Below, in pieces: positions 55,157-62,344 of a DNA stretch of 64,000 bases (positions are counted from its first letter, which is position 1; every line of letters starts with the position of its first letter). The position numbers and the translations under genes are program-made. A model generated the notes under the pieces. That model made no database searches. It saw nothing but the letters and a program-made list of their open reading frames with translations, and was not told the origin of the DNA. The stretch is from Flavobacteriaceae bacterium (GTDB lineage: Bacteria; Bacteroidota; Bacteroidia; Flavobacteriales; Flavobacteriaceae): NCBI GenBank assembly GCA_016744415.1, contig JADGEL010000002.1, positions 310,001 through 374,000 on the forward strand, given 5' to 3'.

Positions 55157-55247
55157 ATAGACTAACACACTCAAATATTTAAGGCTTGAATTTGGAAAAT
55201 GGATAATGGAATTTGTACTTTAGCTGTCTAAAAAAATTATGTGATTG

Positions 55248-56876
55248 ATGGATATAAACTTCAACAAAAACGAAGATTTTAACAAACTACTGGTATCAGA
55301 ATTAAAAAAGAGACTTGTAAAGGTTTATAAAGGTGGTGGTGTAAAACGTATTGAAAAGCAACACGAAAAAGGAAAACTAACTGCACGTGAACGAATTGAT
55401 TATCTACTAGACAAAAAATCTAAATCTATTGAGATAGGTGCTTTTGCAGGAGAAGACATGTACGCTGAACACGGTGGATGCCCATCTGCAGGTGTGGTTG
55501 TAAAAATTGGATATATCTCTGAAAAGCAATGTATTGTTGTTGCAAATGATGCAACTGTAAAGGCAGGTGCTTGGTTTCCAATCACAGCAAAGAAGAATTT
55601 GAGAGCTCAAGAAATATCTATCGAAAACAAATTACCAATTATTTATTTGGTGGATAGTGCGGGAGTTTATCTCCCAATGCAAGATGAAATTTTTCCGGAC
55701 AAGGAGCACTTTGGTCGCATATTTAGAAACAACGCGGTGATGAGCAGTATGGGGATTACACAAATTTCTGCAATCATGGGTAGCTGTGTTGCCGGTGGTG
55801 CGTACTTACCTATTATGAGTGATGAAGCCATTATTGTTGATAAAACAGCAAGTATATTTTTAGCAGGTAGCTATTTAGTAAAAGCAGCTATTGGCGAAAG
55901 TATAGATAATGAAACTTTGGGTGGAGCAACAACTCATTGTGAAATAAGTGGCGTTACCGATTATAAAGCAACTGACGATAAAGATGCTTTAGATAAAATA
56001 AAAACTATTTTTAGTAAAATAGGAGCAGTACAAAATGCTGGGTTCAATCGCATAAAATCAGGAAAGCCAAAAGAGGATCCTCAAGATATTTACGGAATTT
56101 TACCAAGAACGAGGGCTGATCAATATGATATGAAAGAAATCATAAAACGATTGGTAGATAATTCGGAATTTGAAGAATACAAAGCTAGCTACGGCAAAAC
56201 TATTATTTGTGCTTATGCCAGAATTGATGGCTGGGCGGTTGGTATTGTTGCCAATCAACGAAAAGTAGTAAAGAATGCTAAAAAGGAAATGCAGTTTGGT
56301 GGAGTTATTTATTCTGATTCGGCTGATAAAGCGACTCGATTTATTGCTAATTGCAATCAGAAAAAGATTCCATTAGTATTTTTACAAGATGTCACTGGCT
56401 TTATGGTTGGCAGTAAATCTGAACATAGTGGAATTATTAAAGATGGAGCTAAAATGGTGAATGCCGTGAGTAATTCTGTCGTGCCAAAATTCACAGTGGT
56501 AGTAGGAAATTCTTATGGAGCTGGTAACTATGCCATGTGTGGTAAAGCCTATGACCCTCGCCTTATTTTTGCGTGGCCATCAGCAAGATTAGCTGTAATG
56601 GGTGGCGCAGCTGCTGCCAAAGTTTTATTGCAGATAGAAACTGCTACACTTAAAAAGCAAGGGCAAGAAATTACTAAAGAAAAAGAACAAGAGATTTTAA
56701 AATCAATTGAAGAACGATACGACAAACAAACTTCACCATACTACGCTGCATCGCGTATTTGGACGGATGCTATTATTGACCCACTAGATACAAGAACATG
56801 GATTAGTATGGGTATTGAAGCTGCAAATCAAGCTCCGATAGAAAAGCAGTTTAATATGGGAGTGATACAGGTTTAG
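55248..56876 (+). CDS. Acyl-CoA carboxylase, carboxyltransferase beta subunit
   Basis: This is a biotin-dependent carboxyltransferase of 542 residues from the ATG at 55248; a TTG one codon earlier is less likely. It transfers CO2 from biotin to propionyl-, methylcrotonyl- or another acyl-CoA. Both crotonase-like halves are present, with HEKGKLTARERIDYLLD at the start and GASYGAGNYAM-like (GNSYGAGNYAMCGKAYDPR) late. Methylcrotonyl-CoA carboxylase is the best guess from length and motifs. No biotin-carboxylase subunit gene lies next to it. Confidence 0.88.
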   Translation: MDINFNKNEDFNKLLVSELKKRLVKVYKGGGVKRIEKQHEKGKLTARERIDYLLDKKSKSIEIGAFAGEDMYAEHGGCPSAGVVVKIGYISEKQCIVVANDATVKAGAWFPITAKKNLRAQEISIENKLPIIYLVDSAGVYLPMQDEIFPDKEHFGRIFRNNAVMSSMGITQISAIMGSCVAGGAYLPIMSDEAIIVDKTASIFLAGSYLVKAAIGESIDNETLGGATTHCEISGVTDYKATDDKDALDKIKTIFSKIGAVQNAGFNRIKSGKPKEDPQDIYGILPRTRADQYDMKEIIKRLVDNSEFEEYKASYGKTIICAYARIDGWAVGIVANQRKVVKNAKKEMQFGGVIYSDSADKATRFIANCNQKKIPLVFLQDVTGFMVGSKSEHSGIIKDGAKMVNAVSNSVVPKFTVVVGNSYGAGNYAMCGKAYDPRLIFAWPSARLAVMGGAAAAKVLLQIETATLKKQGQEITKEKEQEILKSIEERYDKQTSPYYAASRIWTDAIIDPLDTRTWISMGIEAANQAPIEKQFNMGVIQV

Positions 56877-56904
56877 TTGTTAGAATTAAATAATCAGTTT
56901 TAAA

Positions 56905-57546
56905 ATGAGTAAAAAAATAATTTTCATTCTTGCCATATTTATATGTATTGCAAGTTTTGGGCAGAATCAAAAAGCTACTTTATATTTTAGGGACGGGACA
57001 ATAATTGAAGGGTTAATAAAATTCACGCTATTTGAAGATCAAATTAAATTTAGAAAAAACAAAAAGTCAGAAAAAATTATTTATGACTATAAAGTTCTTA
57101 AAAAATTTGAGACAACAGAAGAAGGAGAGTCTGTAGAATATCATTACAAAATAAACAAAAGTAGTAGATATATTACGTACCCACTTGTCAAATTAGTTGA
57201 AAAGGGAAAGAAATCATTATATAGTAAGCAAGGGTGGGTTTATTCAGCACCAATGGGTCCAAGCGGAGGTGTTGGCCAAAGTTATCCAGTTACGATACAT
57301 TACATTTCAGACAATGAAAGTGATTTTATTTATAACATATCTAGCAAAAAAGTATTTCGAGGGAAATTTAAAAAAGCGGGTGCGGAATACTTTAAGGATT
57401 GCCAAAGTCTATCAGAAAAAATAAGTTCCAAAGAATTAAAGTATACTGATATTGTCGAAATAATCAAATACTATAATGAAAATTGTGGAAATAAATCAGA
57501 AGTGGAGGAAAACTCAGAATCAACAAACACAGAAATAAAGAATTAA
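56905..57546 (+). CDS. Exported protein of unknown function
   Basis: This is a 213-residue protein with signal peptide KKIIFILAIFICIASFGQ. The mature part begins with short beta strands (KATLYFRDGTIIEGLIKFT and DQIKFRKNKKSEKIIY), an SH3-like pattern seen in several flavobacterial exported proteins. The C-terminus has Cys-containing helices (YFKDCQSLSEKI, YNENCGNKSE). No family is recognised. It is 14 bases ahead of the YebC gene. Confidence 0.65.
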   Translation: MSKKIIFILAIFICIASFGQNQKATLYFRDGTIIEGLIKFTLFEDQIKFRKNKKSEKIIYDYKVLKKFETTEEGESVEYHYKINKSSRYITYPLVKLVEKGKKSLYSKQGWVYSAPMGPSGGVGQSYPVTIHYISDNESDFIYNISSKKVFRGKFKKAGAEYFKDCQSLSEKISSKELKYTDIVEIIKYYNENCGNKSEVEENSESTNTEIKN

Positions 57547-57560
57547 ATAGAATATCAGAA

Positions 57561-58277
57561 ATGGGAAGAGCATTTGAACTTAGAAAAGGAAGAAAGATGA
57601 AACGTTGGTCAGCAATGGCAAAAACGTTTACAAGAATAGGAAAAGACATTGTAATGGCTGTAAAAGAGGGTGGTCCAAACCCAGATGCTAATTCACGCTT
57701 ACGTGCTGTAATGCAAAATGCAAAGGCTGCAAACATGCCAAAAGACAATGTTGAGCGTGCTATAAAAAAAGCGTCTGATAAAGATACGGCTAACTATAAA
57801 GAAACCTTGTTCGAAGGGTATGCACCTCATGGTATTGCACTCGTTGTAGAAACTGCTACAGACAATAACAACCGTACTGTTGCAAATGTTCGTGCAGCAT
57901 TTAATAAGTGCGATGGACATTTAGGCACTTCTGGCTCAGTTGTTTTTATGTTCGATCATACGTGTAATTTCACCGTCAAAAAAGAGGATATTACGATTGA
58001 CTTGGAAGAATTAGAACTAGAACTCATCGACTTTGATGTTGAAGAAGTTTTTGATGATGAAGAAGGAATCATCGTTTATGCACCGTTTGAGCAATTCGGC
58101 GCAATTCAAAGTTTCTTTGAAAAAGAAAATGTAGAGATTTTATCTTCTGGGTTTGAAAGATTACCAACATCTACAACTAAACTATCTGAAGAGCAGCAAG
58201 CTGATGTTGAGAAATTATTAGAAAAATTAGAGGAAGAAGATGATGTACAACATGTATATCATTCAATGGAGATGTAA
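57561..58277 (+). CDS. YebC/PmpR family transcriptional regulator
   Basis: This is a 238-residue DUF28 family protein: MGRAFELRKGRKMKRWSAMAK start, NMPKDNVERAIKKA and the central YEGYAPHGIALVVE-type block (LFEGYAPHGIALVVETATDNNNRT). Members act as local transcription regulators, and some act on ribosome stalling at polyproline. It is complete and normal in length. Confidence 0.93.
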   Translation: MGRAFELRKGRKMKRWSAMAKTFTRIGKDIVMAVKEGGPNPDANSRLRAVMQNAKAANMPKDNVERAIKKASDKDTANYKETLFEGYAPHGIALVVETATDNNNRTVANVRAAFNKCDGHLGTSGSVVFMFDHTCNFTVKKEDITIDLEELELELIDFDVEEVFDDEEGIIVYAPFEQFGAIQSFFEKENVEILSSGFERLPTSTTKLSEEQQADVEKLLEKLEEEDDVQHVYHSMEM

Positions 58278-58283
58278 AAGAAT

Positions 58284-58613
58284 ATGTTAGCTGGAAAAAA
58301 AATCACGGAATTAAAAAGCGAACTATCGTCTGATATTATTTGCCCTAAATGCGATTATAAAAACAGCACAAAAGTAATTATCATAGGAGTTTACAAACAC
58401 CTTTTTCAAATACCATTTATTTCTGGAGGCAAAACAGGAAAATCTATTTGTACAAACTGCAATACAACATTTGAATTATCAAGTATGCCCTCTAATATTA
58501 AATTGGCTTATTACGAATTAAAAGAAAATGTAAAAACTCCCTTTTGGTTTTATATCGGTATCATAACCTTAAAAGCACTAGTTCTTATTAAAATTTTTAG
58601 CAAATATATTTAG
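58284..58613 (+). CDS. Zinc-ribbon protein with C-terminal membrane segment
   Basis: This is a 109-residue protein with Cys pairs CPKC (about residue 21) and CTNC (about 52), forming a probable zinc ribbon, then a C-terminal membrane segment (about residues 89-107). It is six bases after the YebC gene. Unrecognised family; the layout resembles the islet protein at 27932 but with the membrane segment at the other end. Confidence 0.65.
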   Translation: MLAGKKITELKSELSSDIICPKCDYKNSTKVIIIGVYKHLFQIPFISGGKTGKSICTNCNTTFELSSMPSNIKLAYYELKENVKTPFWFYIGIITLKALVLIKIFSKYI

Positions 58614-58633
58614 TGTTTCTTCTAGTTTTAAAC

Positions 58634-58675
58634 GAAGTAGAGAGACCCCAAGAATTGATAAGGTTCCTCTACTTC
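58634..58675. terminator. Bidirectional terminator-like hairpin
   Basis: GAAGTAGAG (58634-58642) and CTCTACTTC (58667-58675) pair perfectly around a 24-base loop, in the convergent gap between the zinc-ribbon gene and the VWA gene. Confidence 0.5.
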
Positions 58676-58694
58676 ATTAAGATTGATATTTATT

Positions 58695-60860
58695 TTATTT
58701 ATATGTTTTTACCATTCTAATAAATTCTGCTCTATACCCCTCATCATCTGTACCTCTACCATTTTCTGCTAAAGAAATTACATCATCAAAATTAGATTCT
58801 TTAGAAAATTTAGATTTTCTAATTTTCATTCCAAATAAAGAGACTGCACTTGCAAATTTAAAATCATCTGATGTCTTAGAGAAGGCTATTTCCTCTTCAA
58901 TCAAAGGATAAACAATTTCTTTACTAGTATTTCCATCTGGTTTTTTATATCTGAATTTGACTGTTAACAATTCATCCGAAAAAGAATTTGTTGGAGTAGT
59001 TTTTGTGTATTTCAAACCATCAACCTCTTTTAAGAACTTACTCTTTACACCTATTGGGATTATTTCATAAAGCGCCGTAACCGAGTGACCACTACCTAAC
59101 TCCCCAGCATCTTTGGTGTCGTCTATAAAATCTTCATCTGCCAATAACCTGTTTTCATATCCAATCAATCTATAGGCAGCTACTTTAGTTGGGTTGAATT
59201 CTACTTGAATTTTCACATCTTTTGCAATCGTAAATAAAGTGCCTCCAAATTCTTTTCCTAACACTTTTTGAGCTTCTTGCATTGTATCAATATAAGCATG
59301 GTTTCCGTTTCCTTTGTCTGCTAAAGTTTCGAGTTTGGAATCTTTATAATTTCCCATTCCAAAACCTAATGCCGTTAAAAACACACCTGACTTTCGCTTT
59401 TCTTTAATCAATTCTTCCATAGATTTATCACTCGATGCACCAACATTAAAATCGCCATCAGTAGCTAAAATAACACGGTTGTTTCCGCCATCAATAAAAT
59501 TTTCTTGAGCAATTTTATATGCCAACTCTATCCCTTCCCCTCCTGCTGTTGAACCACCAGCTTGCAAATTATTTAATGATTCTAAAATCTTTTGCTTGTT
59601 AGTTCCAGATGTAGGTTCTAAAACTAACCCTGCTGCACCTGCATATACCACAATAGAAACTTTGTCTTGCTCTCTTAACTGATTTACTAACAATTTAAAT
59701 GCTGTTTTTAATAAAGGTAATTTATTTGTTGAGTCCATTGAGCCTGAAACATCCAGTAAAAAAACTAAATTAGATGGTGGAATTTCATCCATCGGAACCT
59801 CTTTTCCTTGCAATCCAATTTTTACCAATTTATGATCTTTGTTCCACGCACAAGAAGAATATTCTGTTTGAATTGAAAACGGATGCTCATCAGTTGGTTG
59901 TGTATACTTATAATCAAAATAGTTAATCATCTCTTCAATTTTAACCGCATCAGCAGGAACCCTTTGGCCATTGTTTATCATTCTTCTAATATTGCTATAT
60001 GATGCTTTATCAACATCAATAGAAAAAGTTGAAAGGGGCGAAAGCTGAGATAATTCAAAATCATTTTCTAAAATTTCTTCATAAGCTTCATTTGTAATCT
60101 CTTCTTTTTTATTCTCAATCTTAGGAGCTTTATAATTCCCATTTTTTGTAATAATTTCAATAACACCATTAGATGCTCGGATTCCATATAAAGCTGCGGC
60201 TGATGGCCCTTTTAAAACATTTATTGATTTAATATCATCTGAATTTAGATTAGAAACACCATTCGGTATATTACTGCCACTACCATCCTTACCATAGTTG
60301 GCATTATCAATTGGAACACCATCAACAACATAAAGTGGTTGATTATTACCTGTTACAGAACTTGCCCCTCTTAAGATTACACGAGAAGAAGCTCCTACAG
60401 AACCAGAACTTGCAGTTACTTGTACACCGGCAATACGACCTGATAATGAATTAGATGTATTAGCTTCTCTTGTCGTAATTAAATCATGGCCTTCTAAACT
60501 TTGAACTGCATAAGTAGAACTTCTCCTTCTAACTTTTCTTCCATAGCCTGAAACAATAACTTCGCTTAAAGCTTCTGAACTAGCAATCATTGTAATATTC
60601 TTAATGCTTGATGTGCCAACTGTGCTTTCGACGGTTTCCATACCAATAAAACTAAATTGAAGTACGTCTCCTAAATTAGTTTTAATTGAATAGGCTCCAT
60701 CGAAATCGGTTTCTGTTCCAGTTGTAGTTCCTTTAATAATAACACTTACTCCTGGTAATGGTCCTGATGAATCTGAAACGATTCCTGAAATTGTTTTTTG
60801 TTGCGAATGCATTTGAGTCATCACGAATAACACAAGTGCTGAAAATAGAAATTTTGACAT
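58695..60860 (-). CDS. Chimeric VWA protein: CarboxypepD_reg + SusC-type TonB plug + YfbK-like VWA + DUF3520
   Basis: This is a 721-residue exported protein with a signal peptide ending MHSQQ. Domains in order are: a carboxypeptidase-regulatory-like beta domain (about 22-100, GIVSDSSGPLPGVSVIIKGT); a full TonB-receptor plug as in SusC proteins (about 105-240, with TREANTSNSLSGRIAGVQV and LYVVDGVPIDN, ending GVIEIITKNG); an N-terminal YfbK domain (about 265-350); a VWA domain with MIDAS motif DVSGSMDS (about 365-545); and DUF3520 (about 550-715). The plug has no beta-barrel behind it. It probably acts at the cell surface or periplasm as a metal-dependent binding protein; function unknown. Confidence 0.85.
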   Translation of the reverse strand: MSKFLFSALVLFVMTQMHSQQKTISGIVSDSSGPLPGVSVIIKGTTTGTETDFDGAYSIKTNLGDVLQFSFIGMETVESTVGTSSIKNITMIASSEALSEVIVSGYGRKVRRRSSTYAVQSLEGHDLITTREANTSNSLSGRIAGVQVTASSGSVGASSRVILRGASSVTGNNQPLYVVDGVPIDNANYGKDGSGSNIPNGVSNLNSDDIKSINVLKGPSAAALYGIRASNGVIEIITKNGNYKAPKIENKKEEITNEAYEEILENDFELSQLSPLSTFSIDVDKASYSNIRRMINNGQRVPADAVKIEEMINYFDYKYTQPTDEHPFSIQTEYSSCAWNKDHKLVKIGLQGKEVPMDEIPPSNLVFLLDVSGSMDSTNKLPLLKTAFKLLVNQLREQDKVSIVVYAGAAGLVLEPTSGTNKQKILESLNNLQAGGSTAGGEGIELAYKIAQENFIDGGNNRVILATDGDFNVGASSDKSMEELIKEKRKSGVFLTALGFGMGNYKDSKLETLADKGNGNHAYIDTMQEAQKVLGKEFGGTLFTIAKDVKIQVEFNPTKVAAYRLIGYENRLLADEDFIDDTKDAGELGSGHSVTALYEIIPIGVKSKFLKEVDGLKYTKTTPTNSFSDELLTVKFRYKKPDGNTSKEIVYPLIEEEIAFSKTSDDFKFASAVSLFGMKIRKSKFSKESNFDDVISLAENGRGTDDEGYRAEFIRMVKTYK

Positions 60861-60996
60861 CTTTTAAGTTTTTAAGTTTAGCGTAAAACTAAATGAGATG
60901 TGTATTTTATAAAATCATGATTGAGTGAACTGGTCTTTTAGAGAAGTAAAAAGAGCTTATGAATTAGGCTGAAATAATTCTGTTTTTGATAGTGAT

Positions 60997-61025
60997 GAGA
61001 TTTCTCTCTTCGTTCGAAATGACAG
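60997..61025. repeat. REP-like repeat (GAGATTTCTC type), intergenic copy
   Basis: This 29-base unit matches 61143-61171 in 25 positions. It lies just after the menE-like stop codon. The remainder of this 168-base gap shows no gene. Confidence 0.6.
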
Positions 61026-61028
61026 GTG

Positions 61029-62195
61029 CTAAAATTTTAATAATTCCAACGTTTCTTTTCGTTGGATTTTTTTTGTAGCTGTTTCTATAAACTTGTCAAT
61101 AAAATAAATCTCTTTGGGAGTTTCGTATTTATCTAGTGTCTTGAGGTTTCTCACTTTGTTCGAAATGATAGTTTTTCTTTTTTCAACTTTGTCCCTTTGC
61201 TCCTTTGACCCTTTGCTACTTTGCAACTCAACAACCAACACCAATTTTTCTCCTAACAACTCATCTGGGATACCAGCGACAAAAAAACGTTGATCAATAA
61301 TTTTCGAAATCTTCTCCTCTATTTGCTCAGGAATCAATTTAATTCCTCCAGAGTTAATTATGTTGTCATAACGTCCTAACCAATTAAACTCAGTATCAGA
61401 AATGAGTTGAACTATATCATTTGTAATAATTCTTTCTGAAGTTATATTTGGAGCATCAATTATTAAACAATCTCTTTTATCTGTTGAGATTGAAATATTT
61501 GGTAGGATTATGTAATGAGATTTCTCGTTCCAATAACTATCGGGGATACTCGAAATGACATCTTGATTTTCAGAATCAGATTGCTTCGGCGTTCCTCCTT
61601 GCAAAGACGGAAAATTATTTAACTTTTGGATTGCTACATGACTCACAGTCTCTGTCATTCCGTAAGTAGCAAAACATTCTGTTTCTACTTTTTGGAGTGC
61701 GTTATTTAATTCATTTGAAATAGCACCACCTCCAATGATTATTTTTTTCACTTTATGCAAATCATCCAATGAATTTGAAACCTGTAGGGGCACCATCGCA
61801 GAAAAATCGTATGTAGCTTTTACATCTTTTAGCGGACTTAAACTTGGTTCAACTACATCTAATTTCCATCCCAAAACCAGCGCTCTTACCAACATCATTT
61901 TACCTGCGATAAATTCAGGATTCATACATAGTAAAGCTGTTGTATCTTTTCCTAAATCAAAAAAACTACCAGTAGCCAATGCTGAATTGACCATGTACTC
62001 TTTTTTAATTTCAATCAGTTTTGGACTTCCAGTGGAACCCGAAGTTTTTGATTTTACAGCATCTGCCTCATCAAAAAAATGCTTTAAAAAAATGTAAATT
62101 GACTTTGATAACAATTCAGAAAATCGCAATAATTCTTGTGTATTTTTAAAGGAAGTTCCGTTTAATTCAAAGCTAGGATGCAGTTTAATTTCCAT
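61029..62195 (-). CDS. menE: AMP-binding ligase, o-succinylbenzoate-CoA ligase-like, with in-frame repeat inserts
   Basis: This is a 388-residue adenylate-forming enzyme, probably for menaquinone synthesis. The phosphate loop TSGSTGSPKLIEIKK (about residues 51-65) and the motifs ATYGMTETVSHVA and WLGRYDNIINSGGIKL are intact, as is the C-terminal Lys in ATKKIQRKETL. Two stretches, about residues 195-230 and 326-352, are low-complexity and coded by REP-like DNA (61517-61610 and 61143-61171), yet the frame is kept. It is short compared with acyl-CoA synthetases but normal for the flavobacterial type. No other men gene is nearby. Confidence 0.82.
   Translation of the reverse strand: MEIKLHPSFELNGTSFKNTQELLRFSELLSKSIYIFLKHFFDEADAVKSKTSGSTGSPKLIEIKKEYMVNSALATGSFFDLGKDTTALLCMNPEFIAGKMMLVRALVLGWKLDVVEPSLSPLKDVKATYDFSAMVPLQVSNSLDDLHKVKKIIIGGGAISNELNNALQKVETECFATYGMTETVSHVAIQKLNNFPSLQGGTPKQSDSENQDVISSIPDSYWNEKSHYIILPNISISTDKRDCLIIDAPNITSERIITNDIVQLISDTEFNWLGRYDNIINSGGIKLIPEQIEEKISKIIDQRFFVAGIPDELLGEKLVLVVELQSSKGSKEQRDKVEKRKTIISNKVRNLKTLDKYETPKEIYFIDKFIETATKKIQRKETLELLKF
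61143..61171. repeat. REP-like repeat inside menE, copy A
   Basis: This 29-base unit is 25/29 identical to 60997-61025. It codes for a polar stretch of the ligase (about residues 342-351), next to tandem CTTTG-rich DNA (61180-61225). Confidence 0.65.
61517..61610. repeat. REP-like repeats inside menE, copies B and C
   Basis: Bases 61517-61560 begin and end like the GAGATTTCTC...CGAAATGACA unit. Bases 61578-61610 carry AGATTGCTTCGGCGTTCC, similar to the outer arm at 44644. They are read in frame as about 31 residues. Confidence 0.6.
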
Positions 62196-62295
62196 AAAAC
62201 AAAGAAACGAAAAAAGGAAAGACTATTAAATGTTTTGGAACTAATGTTAGTGAAATACCTAACGGGTTAAAAAAATCTTAATATATACCACAATC

Positions 62296-62327
62296 ATTGC
62301 TTAGGCGTTCATGAATTAATATATTTG
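62296..62327 (+). promoter_or_regulatory. Promoter of the DUF3857 gene
   Basis: ATTG (62296-62299), a 20-base spacer and TATATTTG (62320-62327) match the Bacteroidota consensus with one mismatch, 18 bases ahead of the ATG. Confidence 0.5.
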
Positions 62328-62344
62328 GAAATTAATAATTATTC

